Shown here one piece after another: positions 44,548-52,852 of a stretch of DNA of 64,000 nucleotides (its first letter is position 1; every line of letters begins with the position of its first letter). This stretch comes from Devosia oryzisoli. GTDB lineage: Bacteria > Pseudomonadota > Alphaproteobacteria > Rhizobiales > Devosiaceae. The notes under the pieces were generated by a model that ran no database searches, had not been told where the DNA came from, and was given only the letters and a program-made list of their open reading frames with translations. The position numbers and the translations under genes are program-made. The stretch lies in contig NZ_JACYFU010000002.1 in NCBI RefSeq assembly GCF_014837245.1, positions 682,001-746,000 of the forward strand. Direction: 5' to 3'.

Positions 44548-46461
44548 CTATTCCTGGGCGAAGTACCACTGGAACGGGTCATAGGGTGCAGGCGTGGGGA
44601 AGAGGTACGCCTGGAACATGGTGTCGGGGACGTTCTTGAGGTTGTTCCTGGCGATATAGTAGGTGTCGCCAGGCAGGCTCACGCCGATGACCGGGAAGTT
44701 TTCCTGGCCGATCGTGAGGATCTGCGTCATCAGCTCGGCCCGCTTGTCCGGATCGCCCTCGCCGCGTAGCTGGGTATAGAGATCCATCTGCTGTTTGGCC
44801 CAGTCGGCCGGCTCTTCGGCGATTTCGGGGGTCGAGCCGTTGTACCAGGCCTGCCAGCGGAAGGCCCAGACGGACTCGGCATTGGCTGCCATGTAGTAGC
44901 GCGGCTCCTGCACCACATCGAGGCCGCCGTCGCCACCCCACACCTGCGCATCGTAGTCGCCCAGCGGACGCTTGTCGTAGTAGAGGGTGCGGTCGATGTT
45001 GTTGATTTCCATCTTGATGCCGGCAGCCTCGAGCTGGAGCTGGATCAGCTCGAGCATGTCCGGCCATTCCGGGCGGAGCGAAGCGATGGTGTCGATGGTG
45101 ATGGTCAGCGGGCTGCCATCGGCGAAGGTGTACATGCCGTCGCCGCCCTTGGTGAGACCAGCCTTCTCGAACGCTTCGGCAGCCTTGTCCGGATCGTACT
45201 CGGTATACTGCTTGGCGTAGGTCTCGTTGTAGAACGGCGACTCCGGACGCGGCGCGACCTGGTAGGGTTCGCCCTGGCCAGTGAAGACCGCGTCGATGAT
45301 TTCCTGCCGGTCGATGGCGTAGGAAATGCCGATCCGGAAGTCCTTGTTGGCAAAGAGCTCGCGGCGCTTTTCGTCCACATGGTTCATGTTGAACTGGATG
45401 ACCATGGTGTTGGACGAGGACTGGATTTCCTGGCCCATGCGATAGTCGCCTTCTTCCTGTCCGTCATAGAACAGGGGCTGGTTGGCAACGGTCGAGATGT
45501 GCCGGTCCTGAAAATCGATCTGGCCATTGAGCGCCAGAAGCGTGATCTCTTCCACCGAGTCCGAAACCCGCATTTCGAGGCCGTCTATATAGGGCAACTG
45601 GTTCCCCTCGGTGTCGACCTTCCAGTAATAGGGATTGCGCTTGAAGGTGACGCGGGTGGCGTCGCCGGTCAGGGGCTGGTCGATCATCCAGGCGTTCATG
45701 AAGGGGAGGTCGGGGTTGGCCCAACGGATGGTTTCGGTTGCCCAACCACAACGGTCGGTCATCCAGAGTTCCCAGGTCTCGAACCCGGCCGCCTTGGCCT
45801 CCTCGGCCGCGTTCTCGTTGTACTTGGGGTAGAACTGGCTGCAGTAGTCCTTGCTGAGCGACACCAGCGTGAGGCCGTTGACGCTGGCCAGTTCGTCCAT
45901 GATGGTGCCGTTGGGATTTTCGAAGTTCAGCGTGAACGTCGTCTCGTCCACCACCTCGATCGTGACCGGGTTCTGCGGGTTCTTGATGAAGGTGCCGGCG
46001 CCATAGCTCGGCTCTTTGAACAGTTCCACGGCGAAGGCGATGTCATCGGCGGTGAACGGCTTGCCGTTGTTCCACTTGAGGCCTTTGCGCAGGTGGAAGG
46101 TGTAGCTGCGGGAATCCTCGCTCACTTCCCAGCTTTCGGCCAGGTTGGGGATGATTTCCTTCCACTCGCGGTCGTAGCGGACCAGGCCGTCATACGCCAC
46201 GGTGCGGGCGATCCAGGCGTTGTCGAGGCCGCCGCGCAGGGCCGAGTGCCAGATGCCGCCATAGGTGCCGACGCTCTCGACCGGGTCCACCACCAGCGGG
46301 TTTTCCGGCAGGCGCTCGTCTACCGGCGGCAGCGCGCCACTCGAGACCATTTCATCGAGGCTGGGCGCCTGCTGCGCGGCCAGAACCGGATTGGCCAGCA
46401 TGAGCGCGCCGATGGCGATCCCCGCCAAGGCACCTGCCGTACCCAAAACACTGAACTTCAT
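44548..46461 (-). CDS. Large family 5 substrate-binding protein of Opp-type importer
   Basis: This 637-residue periplasmic protein is larger than typical DppA (about 535). A signal peptide (MKFSVLGTAGALAGIAIGAL, cleavage near VLAA) is followed by VGTYGGIWHSALRGG and the family core GLVRYDREWKEIIPNLAESW and LRKGLKWNNGKPFTADDIAF. Large family 5 proteins with 'GGTWR/GGIWH' openings are common in oligosaccharide importers. The gene lies 97 bases downstream of the lyase gene and is followed by a hairpin. It presumably binds oligosaccharides released from the polysaccharide. Confidence 0.92.
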   Translation of the reverse strand: MKFSVLGTAGALAGIAIGALMLANPVLAAQQAPSLDEMVSSGALPPVDERLPENPLVVDPVESVGTYGGIWHSALRGGLDNAWIARTVAYDGLVRYDREWKEIIPNLAESWEVSEDSRSYTFHLRKGLKWNNGKPFTADDIAFAVELFKEPSYGAGTFIKNPQNPVTIEVVDETTFTLNFENPNGTIMDELASVNGLTLVSLSKDYCSQFYPKYNENAAEEAKAAGFETWELWMTDRCGWATETIRWANPDLPFMNAWMIDQPLTGDATRVTFKRNPYYWKVDTEGNQLPYIDGLEMRVSDSVEEITLLALNGQIDFQDRHISTVANQPLFYDGQEEGDYRMGQEIQSSSNTMVIQFNMNHVDEKRRELFANKDFRIGISYAIDRQEIIDAVFTGQGEPYQVAPRPESPFYNETYAKQYTEYDPDKAAEAFEKAGLTKGGDGMYTFADGSPLTITIDTIASLRPEWPDMLELIQLQLEAAGIKMEINNIDRTLYYDKRPLGDYDAQVWGGDGGLDVVQEPRYYMAANAESVWAFRWQAWYNGSTPEIAEEPADWAKQQMDLYTQLRGEGDPDKRAELMTQILTIGQENFPVIGVSLPGDTYYIARNNLKNVPDTMFQAYLFPTPAPYDPFQWYFAQE

Positions 46462-46558
46462 TATCCTCCTCCTTCCCCGAGCGTGATGCCCGGTTTGCTT
46501 CCTCCAGGGTGGCAGCTTGGCTGCCAGCGGCCGATTGTCCGGTCCGCATTCTCGGCCG

Positions 46559-48376
46559 CTAGAGCGGCGTTATGCGCAGCTTCACCGAGCCCGATGCCGC
46601 TGCAGATTTTGGGGTGAACAGCACCCGTGTGAGGTCGACCGCGGGCGCATATTGCTTTTCTACGCCGCGATGGATTTCGGTGCTGGCTTGCAATGCATCC
46701 GTATCGAACCGGACCGCGACTCCCGCGCCCTCTTTCCCGATGCGGACCTCGCCAGGCGCCAGGGAAGCGTCGAGCGGCGTCACGAGCACAGACTGGAAAC
46801 TACCTCCGTGGGAGAGAGCGAAATCATCGTGCACCTCGATGGCCCCGCCCGCGGCGCGGCGATCGAAGGTGACGCTGCGGCGCAGCGACTGCAGCCCCGC
46901 GTCATCGGGATAGGCGTCGGCGAAATCGAAGACCAGGCGATCGGCATTCTCGCCGTGAACGTGCTCCACCACCGTTGCCGCCCGATCCCGCCCCTCGGCC
47001 TGCTCCTGGCCATTGACCACGGGCACCGAATGGCCGCGTGAGGAGGCCATGAGATTGTCGTAGCGTTGCGGGCTGAAATAGGCCTTGGAATAGCGCCCGC
47101 GGCCGGGATCGGTGAGGACCACGGTGCCGCCGGAGACGACGATCAGCGAGCCGACGTCGTTCTGGTTATGCATCTCGTCGTTGTGTCCGGCCTTGACCGC
47201 GAGGCGCAGCGAGGTCGGATCGGCGGCATCGAGCCGGCTCAGCATCCAGCCCATGTCCTCGAACCAGTCATGGGCAACGCCGCCATAGACCGTCGTCTCC
47301 TTCGGCAATGGCCAGGCGTACTGGCGCAGGGGCCAGACGAACTGGTTGAAGATGTCGACGGAAAAATCGTTGTGCGTGCCCAGTTGGGTAAGCATGGGCA
47401 GGTCGAGACGGCTCGCCAGGTGGCTGAGGAGACCCGGATGAAACTGCGGGTTGCTGTCGCTGTCGGAAAAGCTCGCCCAGATGCCGGTTGTCATGACGGT
47501 ACGCACGGGGAACTGCGCGATCTCGCGCATCATCGGGTCTTCGAAGAGATCGAGCGCGCCGCCGGTGCGTTCGGACAGCAATTGGGCCAGGACGACGTAG
47601 TTGCCAAAGCCGTACGACCAGTAATCCGGCCCTTCGGACGAGCCGCCCTGGCTATCGAAGGTTTCGAGGTAGTCGGCGAGCGAATGCAGGCCCCGGGTGA
47701 TGATCTCGGCCAACCGGTCGAGGTTGGTCTCGAGATAGCACGCGGCCCCAACCACGCCGGCGACGCAGACCGCCGTCCAGTTGTTGACCTGCTTCTGCGG
47801 CGTCGTATGAAGCCACCAATGGTCGTTGCGCGAAAGGAACGGGGTGATGGTGCGGCGGTCGACTTCGCTGCGGATCCAGGCCCGTACCTGGGGCGAGAGA
47901 CGATCGCCGAGAAGATAATCGATCTCGGCGAGATCGAGCCCGGTCATTGCGGCCGCGAGGTCGACCGTTGGCCGGTCCGGCATGTCGAGCGTGCGGGCAT
48001 GGGCAGGCCAGGCCCAGTTGGTTTCCTCGAGCCGCGCCCAGAGGATGTTCTCGGCGGCGGCGGCAAACTCGTTGTCGCCCCCGAGCCATTCTGCCAGCGA
48101 CAGGCGATAGAGCATGTTGCGCCGTTCGCGCTGGGCGTCCTCATACCCCTCGCGGCGCCCGGTACGCAGGAAGTCGAGGTAGAGTTCGGCCGGAAGCGCG
48201 GGAATTGGCTGGCCTATGTCCGCCTTCGCTGCCGTCGTCAGGGCCGCGAGCGGCTCCGAACCCAGCGCGGCCCGAATGTGGTCGAACCCGGCGCCGGCCT
48301 TGGGAAACGGTGCGAAATCCGGCGCGGCCTCGAGCAGCATCCGTATGTGCTTGACGTTCCAGCGTCGCAGATCCAC
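46559..48376 (-). CDS. Heparinase II/III family protein (putative polysaccharide lyase)
   Basis: This 605-residue protein has the fold of heparinase II/III-like lyases: a helical toroid with QKQVNNWTAVC and EGPDYWSYGFGNYV (about 200-265), then a beta-sandwich with HNDEMHNQNDVGSLIVVSGG (about 400-420), the conserved His/Asn/Asp segment of the family. These enzymes cleave uronic-acid polymers such as heparin or alginate by beta-elimination. No signal peptide is visible, so it should act on oligosaccharides in the cytoplasm. It is the first gene of the operon, behind the LacI-type operator array. The exact substrate is unknown. Confidence 0.88.
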   Translation of the reverse strand: MDLRRWNVKHIRMLLEAAPDFAPFPKAGAGFDHIRAALGSEPLAALTTAAKADIGQPIPALPAELYLDFLRTGRREGYEDAQRERRNMLYRLSLAEWLGGDNEFAAAAENILWARLEETNWAWPAHARTLDMPDRPTVDLAAAMTGLDLAEIDYLLGDRLSPQVRAWIRSEVDRRTITPFLSRNDHWWLHTTPQKQVNNWTAVCVAGVVGAACYLETNLDRLAEIITRGLHSLADYLETFDSQGGSSEGPDYWSYGFGNYVVLAQLLSERTGGALDLFEDPMMREIAQFPVRTVMTTGIWASFSDSDSNPQFHPGLLSHLASRLDLPMLTQLGTHNDFSVDIFNQFVWPLRQYAWPLPKETTVYGGVAHDWFEDMGWMLSRLDAADPTSLRLAVKAGHNDEMHNQNDVGSLIVVSGGTVVLTDPGRGRYSKAYFSPQRYDNLMASSRGHSVPVVNGQEQAEGRDRAATVVEHVHGENADRLVFDFADAYPDDAGLQSLRRSVTFDRRAAGGAIEVHDDFALSHGGSFQSVLVTPLDASLAPGEVRIGKEGAGVAVRFDTDALQASTEIHRGVEKQYAPAVDLTRVLFTPKSAAASGSVKLRITPL

Positions 48377-48444
48377 TTGCCCGGTTCCTCCCTGCCACCG
48401 CCCGTCGTCTGGTGACGATCTGTGGAGGCGACTGCATGAGAGAA

Positions 48445-48473
48445 AGCCTATGCGTGAATTTGCGTGATTTCAA
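48445..48473 (-). promoter_or_regulatory. Predicted promoter of the polysaccharide operon
   Basis: On the minus strand TTGAAA (48468-48473) and TAGGCT (48445-48450) are separated by 17 bases, about 70 bases before the lyase ATG at 48376. The spacer is exactly the 10-base direct repeat TGCGTGAATT/TGCGTGATTT (plus-strand reading), part of the operator array, so a bound repressor would occlude the promoter. Confidence 0.5.
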
Positions 48474-48520
48474 GCATTTTGCGCAATTCACGCAATTAAC
48501 GCAATTTTGCGAACTTTGCG
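48451..48520. promoter_or_regulatory. Operator array of CGCAATT / TTGCG half-sites (LacI candidate)
   Basis: Three 9-base units run in tandem: CGCAATTCA (48482), CGCAATTAA (48491), CGCAATTTT (48500). They are followed by GCG at 48509 and TTTGCG at 48515-48520. Opposing sites TGCGTGAATT (48451) and TGCGTGATTT (48461) lie upstream on the same strand. CGCAATTTTGCG is itself an interrupted palindrome. The same CGCAA-TTGCG pattern sits in front of the LacI gene at 49616-49628, which links the array to that regulator. Confidence 0.65.
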
Positions 48521-48580
48521 TCGTCAAGTCAGCCATCTAGGCGGCGCGGAAGTGTCTCTTGGGCAGGGGAAAATCTGGCG

Positions 48581-49594
48581 TCAGCGCGCCGGAAGCGAAA
48601 AAACTGTCTCGCCCGGAACGAGCTTGAGCCCGATTTCGAGATGCTGCACGGTCAGGTCGCCATCGAGCCGGCGTGCCAAGAGGTGAATGACCCCCCGGCC
48701 GATCGCCTCGCGGTCCACCCCGACCGTGCTGAGGCGTGGGTTGGCCATCCCGGCAATGGGCAGATCGTCGAAGCCCATGATCGAAAAGTACGGCGGCAGA
48801 GGCGTGTCGGGGCCCATGAGCGTTTCCACCATGGACACGGCAACGCTGTCGTTCCAGCAGAACACGGCTGTCACGTCGTGGCGCCCAGCCAGGAGATCGT
48901 CCAGCAATTGCCGGGTCTTCACGTCGTTGGAGCAGATCACGGTGCCGACAGCGTCCGAATGATCCGCCATCGCCGCCTCGAAGCCGCGCTGCCGCTGCAG
49001 AATGGTGGGACGGTTGCGGAAGGTATAGTGCAGGATGCGCCGGTGCCCGGCGTCGAGCAGGTGCTGCGCGGCCATGTAGGCGCCAAAGAAATTGGCGGGT
49101 GACACTGAACTGAGCCGCATGCGCGGATCGAGCCCGTTCGCCAGCACGACCCCGATGTCGTGTTCCGCAGCCCAGGCCACAATGTCATCACTGGGGTCGA
49201 GGCCCGCCAAGACGACGCCTGCGGCATCGGACTTGGCGACCTGCTTGGCGATGAAGTCCAGCGTCACCTGGTCTTCGCTGACCAGCCGTACGTCCAGCGC
49301 GATGCCATCTTCGGCGGCCTGGGCCCGCATGCCCTCGACAATGCCGTGATAGAAACTGGCCAAGCTACCCATTGCCCCGCTCAGCGGCACCAGCGCGACC
49401 GCCCGCTTGTCCGGATTGCCCGTGACCGGAGCGTGCTTTGACTTGTAACCCAGCGAGCGGGCGACCTTCTGTACCTCGCGGCGCACGGTGTCGCTGATGC
49501 CGGCTTCATTGGCCAGCGCCCGGGAAACCGTCGACACCGAGACACCCAGTTTTTCGGCTATGTCGGCTTGGTTGGCTCGCTTGGTGGTCGCCAT
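48581..49594 (-). CDS. LacI family transcriptional regulator
   Basis: This 337-residue regulator has the LacI headpiece (ANQADIAEKLGVSVSTVSRA, about 7-26, then the hinge SLGYKSK) and a periplasmic-binding-like effector domain (VSPANFFGAYMAAQHLLDAG; GFDDLPIAGMANPRLSTVGV). ATG 49594 is used, with AAGGAA upstream; an in-frame start at 49711 would precede the headpiece by 39 unlikely residues. It precedes the lyase operon on the same strand and has a CGCAA-TTGCG palindrome at its own promoter. Autoregulation and repression of the operon are inferred. Confidence 0.94.
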   Translation of the reverse strand: MATTKRANQADIAEKLGVSVSTVSRALANEAGISDTVRREVQKVARSLGYKSKHAPVTGNPDKRAVALVPLSGAMGSLASFYHGIVEGMRAQAAEDGIALDVRLVSEDQVTLDFIAKQVAKSDAAGVVLAGLDPSDDIVAWAAEHDIGVVLANGLDPRMRLSSVSPANFFGAYMAAQHLLDAGHRRILHYTFRNRPTILQRQRGFEAAMADHSDAVGTVICSNDVKTRQLLDDLLAGRHDVTAVFCWNDSVAVSMVETLMGPDTPLPPYFSIMGFDDLPIAGMANPRLSTVGVDREAIGRGVIHLLARRLDGDLTVQHLEIGLKLVPGETVFSLPAR

Positions 49595-49615
49595 GGAAGT
49601 TCCTTGCTGAAACTT

Positions 49616-49628
49616 CGCAATATTTGCG
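49616..49628. promoter_or_regulatory. CGCAA-TTGCG palindrome in front of the LacI gene
   Basis: CGCAATATTTGCG has 5-base arms around TAT and lies 22 bases before the LacI start. It shares its half-sites with the array at 48451-48520. A further GCGCAA is at about 49640. It is a probable autoregulatory operator and might also affect the divergent dehydrogenase gene. Confidence 0.6.
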
Positions 49629-49795
49629 TTTATTGAGTAGCGCAAGGAAAAACGCCTTCGGTGAACCTTTTTATACGCCTCGCGCCACTCCTTCTTAGGA
49701 GCAAAGTGCAAAATTTTCCGGCAGGGCTGGTCTCTGAAACATCATCGCATTAGGTTGCCAATCCTTATTCCGAATACGTTCTCCGAGAGTACTGA

Positions 49796-51097
49796 ATGCC
49801 TGCCAGCGCCCTTTTTGCTCGTTTCGTCGCCGCGGTCGGTGCAGCCGCGGTGGCCATCCGTCACTCCGGAGATGGCCCCCGCCAGCCGGTCTATGGAACG
49901 ACGCCGGCCATTCCCGACGCCAAGCCGCAGGGGAAGATTCCGACCCTCAAGATGCCCACGGCCAAGGGTTGGGAGGGAGACCACAAGCCGACCGTTGCCG
50001 CCGGCCTCAAGGTCAATGCCTTTGCCAAGGGGCTCGATCATCCGCGCAACATGCTGGTGCTGCCCAATGGGGACGTGCTGGTCGCCGAATCCATGGGCGA
50101 GTCGGGTAAGCCCCGGACCCTGTTCGATCTCGCCATGAGCTCGACCATGGAGCGCGCCAAGGCCACGGGCACCAGCCCCAACCGCTTAACCCTCTTGCGC
50201 GACGCCGATGGCGACGGCACGGCCGAACTTCGCCACGCCTTCATAGAGAACGTGCGCCAGCCCTTCGGCATGGTGCTGCGGGGCGACACGCTCTATGTCG
50301 GCGCGAGCGACGCCGTGCTCGCCTACCCCTACGAAGCGGGCGTCACCCGCATCACCACGCCGGGCCGCAAGATCATGGACCTGATCCCGGGCGGGCACTG
50401 GACGCGCAACCTCATCGCCAGCAAGGACGGGACCAAGCTCTACGTCGCCGTGGGATCGTTGAGCAATATCGGCGATGCCGGCATGGCGGCAGAGGAAAAT
50501 CGCGCCTGCATCCACGAACTCGATCTCGCCACCGGCCGGTCGCGCATCTATGGCAGCGGCCTGCGCAACCCCGTCGGCATGGCATGGGAACCGGAGGGCG
50601 GGCTGCTCTGGACGGTGGTCAACGAGCGCGACGGCCTCGGCGACGAAACGCCGCCCGATTACCTGACCTCGGTGGTCGACGGCGGCTTTTATGGCTGGCC
50701 CTATTGCTACTGGAACCGCGTCGTCGACGATCGGGTGCCCCAGGACGCAGCCAAGGTGGCCTCGGCCAGGCAGCCTGACTACGCGCTGGGCGGTCACACC
50801 GCGTCGCTAGGCCTCTGCTGGCTGCCGGAAGGCACACTGCCCGGATTCCCGGCTGGCATGGCGATCGGCCAGCACGGCTCGTGGAACCGCTCCAAGCTGT
50901 CCGGCTACAAGCTGGCCTTCGTTGAATTCCAGGGCGGCAAGCCGGTCGGCATGCCACGGGAAATCCTTGGCGGCTTCCTCTCGCCGGACGAGAAATATTC
51001 CTATGGCCGCCCAGTCGGCGTCGCCATCGCCGCCGATGGTGCCGTGCTGATGGCGGACGATGTGGGCGACGTCATCTGGCGCGTCACCGGCGCCTGA
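49796..51097 (+). CDS. Sorbosone dehydrogenase-like PQQ-type beta-propeller protein
   Basis: This 433-residue protein has a hydrophobic N-terminus (ALFARFVAAVGAAAVAI) that is a signal or anchor, then a six-bladed propeller with GLDHPRNMLVLPNGDVLVAE, LRNPVGMAWEPEGGLLWTVV, GGFYGWPYCYWNRVVD and HGSWNRSKLSGYKLAFV, typical of L-sorbosone/glucose dehydrogenase-like proteins. It probably oxidises an aldose or its derivative in the periplasm using PQQ. No pqq synthesis gene is in the window. It is divergent from the LacI gene by about 200 bases. A GAGAG is the only ribosome-site candidate. Confidence 0.9.
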   Translation: MPASALFARFVAAVGAAAVAIRHSGDGPRQPVYGTTPAIPDAKPQGKIPTLKMPTAKGWEGDHKPTVAAGLKVNAFAKGLDHPRNMLVLPNGDVLVAESMGESGKPRTLFDLAMSSTMERAKATGTSPNRLTLLRDADGDGTAELRHAFIENVRQPFGMVLRGDTLYVGASDAVLAYPYEAGVTRITTPGRKIMDLIPGGHWTRNLIASKDGTKLYVAVGSLSNIGDAGMAAEENRACIHELDLATGRSRIYGSGLRNPVGMAWEPEGGLLWTVVNERDGLGDETPPDYLTSVVDGGFYGWPYCYWNRVVDDRVPQDAAKVASARQPDYALGGHTASLGLCWLPEGTLPGFPAGMAIGQHGSWNRSKLSGYKLAFVEFQGGKPVGMPREILGGFLSPDEKYSYGRPVGVAIAADGAVLMADDVGDVIWRVTGA

Positions 51098-51136
51098 GCG
51101 GACGGCGCCGGTCGCAGGTCCCGCTAGCCCGGTCGA

Positions 51137-51952
51137 TCAGCTAGATCGACGCTTTCGCTTGCGCACCGGCGCCTCGGCTTCCACGAGGAACCGGTCCTGC
51201 AGCGTGGCCTGGAGGCCCAGCATGTGCCGTTCCGCCTCGGCCATGTGTTCGGCAAGGATGGCAGCGGCAGCGTCGACATCCCGTCGGCGCATGGCCGCGA
51301 TGAGGTCGCGCTGGTGCTCGATGCCGCTCTCGCGCTCGACCGGTTCGGGCCGCAGGTAGATGTCCTGCGCCACGGCCAGATCCTTGAGGAGGCGTTGCAG
51401 GAAGCGGCAGGTGAACGCGAGGATCGGGTTGTCGGCATATTCGGCCACGACGCCGTGGAAATCGAGTTCGGCCATGCGCTGGGTCCAGCGTTCCTCGGCA
51501 TCGGCCGGCTCATGGTCATAGACGGCGATGATGGCCTCGAGGCGTTTTAGGCCCGACTCGTCGATCTGCGGGGTCGCGCTGGCGGCCACGAGCGGCTCAA
51601 GCGCCTTGCGCATCTCGTAGATGTGGGCGATCGACAGGTTCTTGGCGAAGAGGAAGTTGGAGAGGAGGCTCATCGCCCGTCCCTCCGACATGCGCTCGAT
51701 AAAGGCGCCGCCGCCGGGGCCGGTGCGCACGGAGATCAGCCCCTGCACCTCGAGCGCTTTCAAGGCTTCGCGCACGGTCCCCTTGCTGGCCGCATATTGT
51801 GCAATCAGGTCGCGCTCCTGCGGCAGCCGATCGCCCGGGGCCAGCCCGTGCTCGACGATCATGCGCTTGATGGCGTCGACGATCTCGTCCGTCCGCTTGC
51901 GGCGGGGGGCAGTTGACGCTGGTTTGTCGGATTCGGCGTTTGAAGTATCCAC
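51137..51952 (-). CDS. GntR family regulator, FadR/FCD subfamily
   Basis: This 271-residue regulator has a winged helix at about 22-88 (LPQERDLIAQYAASKGTVRE) and an FCD domain. Candidate metal ligands lie in ELDFHGVVAEY, GIEHQRDLIAAM and ILAEHMAEAERHM. The C-terminus is strongly basic (RKRKRRSS). The start is GTG 51952; its GGGGA ribosome-site candidate lies in a dispersed repeat. The likely targets are the paired palindromes at 57454-57471 and 57485-57500 in front of the peptide-importer operon, which runs toward this gene. Confidence 0.92.
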   Translation of the reverse strand: MDTSNAESDKPASTAPRRKRTDEIVDAIKRMIVEHGLAPGDRLPQERDLIAQYAASKGTVREALKALEVQGLISVRTGPGGGAFIERMSEGRAMSLLSNFLFAKNLSIAHIYEMRKALEPLVAASATPQIDESGLKRLEAIIAVYDHEPADAEERWTQRMAELDFHGVVAEYADNPILAFTCRFLQRLLKDLAVAQDIYLRPEPVERESGIEHQRDLIAAMRRRDVDAAAAILAEHMAEAERHMLGLQATLQDRFLVEAEAPVRKRKRRSS

Positions 51953-51955
51953 TCT

Positions 51956-52021
51956 GTCATCCCCGCGCTAGCAGGGACCTCCGTTTGGTCAAACAGGAGT
52001 TCCCGCTTTCGCGGGAATGAC
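51956..52021. repeat. Dispersed palindromic repeat, family A, copy 2
   Basis: The element opens GTCATCCCCGCG and closes GCTTTCGCGGGAATGAC, with a central TTTGGTCAAA palindrome, so it folds into a branched hairpin. It lies three bases upstream of the GntR start codon and 21 bases downstream of the OppF-like gene stop. Confidence 0.75.
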
Positions 52022-52042
52022 ACTGTGAAAAAGTAGATGGCA

Positions 52043-52852
52043 TCATGCGGGACTTTCCGCTGTTTCCAGACGCGGCGCGCTGGCGATCAACGTCCGGGTA
52101 TACTCATGCTGCGGCGCGGCAAAAAGCTGGGCCGCCGGGGCAACCTCCACCACCTCCCCCAGATACATCACGGCAACCCGATCGGAAATGGATTCCACCA
52201 CCGCCAGGTCATGGCTGATGAAGAGGTAGGAAAGACCGAGGCTGTTCCGCAGGTCCTGGAGCAGCAGCAGCACCTGCGCCTGTACGGACACATCGAGCGC
52301 GCTCACCGGCTCGTCGAGCACGAGGATGCTGGCTTCCGCCGCCAGGGCCCGCGCGATGGCGATACGCTGCGCCTGGCCGCCGGAAAATTCGTGCGGATAC
52401 CGTTCCAGCGTATCGAGCGGCATCTGCACGGCGTCGACCAGTTCTCTTTTTCGCGCCCTGCGCTTGGTGTTCTCGTAGCCGCAGAGCAATTTGAGCGGCA
52501 CGTCGAGGATTTCGCCGATGGTCTTGCGCGGATTGAGCGAGGCCACAGGATCCTGGAAAACATACTGAATGGTACGTCCGAAGGCGCGTGTGCCGGACCG
52601 GGCCAAATCTTCCCAGGGGCGTCCATCGATCAGCATCGTCCCTGAGCTGGGTTTTTCGAGGCCGACCAGCATCCGCGCCAGCGTCGATTTGCCCGACCCG
52701 CTTTCGCCCACGACGCCGAGGGTTTCGCCGCGCTTGAGATCGAGAGAAATGCCGCGCACGGCCTGAACCGTGCTGGCCTCGCGGCCAAAAAGACCGCGGC
52801 CACCGCCGAAGGTCTTGACCAGGTCGCGCATCTGCACTGCCGGACCGGTCAT
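52043..52852 (-). CDS. Opp/Dpp-type ABC transporter ATP-binding protein (OppF-like)
   Basis: This 269-residue ATPase has GESGSGKSTLARMLV, FSGGQAQRIAIARAL and ILVLDEPVSALDVSVQAQVL. It is shorter than most OppF proteins and lacks the C-terminal Cys-bearing extension, ending soon after the EYTRTLIASAP segment. ATG 52852 overlaps the stop of the fused permease-ATPase gene. It should dimerise with the ATPase half of that fusion. Confidence 0.93.
   Translation of the reverse strand: MTGPAVQMRDLVKTFGGGRGLFGREASTVQAVRGISLDLKRGETLGVVGESGSGKSTLARMLVGLEKPSSGTMLIDGRPWEDLARSGTRAFGRTIQYVFQDPVASLNPRKTIGEILDVPLKLLCGYENTKRRARKRELVDAVQMPLDTLERYPHEFSGGQAQRIAIARALAAEASILVLDEPVSALDVSVQAQVLLLLQDLRNSLGLSYLFISHDLAVVESISDRVAVMYLGEVVEVAPAAQLFAAPQHEYTRTLIASAPRLETAESPA

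Noticed and set aside
48482-48508. CRISPR-like or minisatellite array from the three 9-base units
   Set aside because: The units are too short and too few, with no spacers; the promoter context fits operators better.
48141-48536. 131-codon minus-strand frame over the operator array
   Set aside because: The TTGCG repeats encode an artificial 'NCVNCVNCAKC' stretch; this is operator DNA, not a protein.
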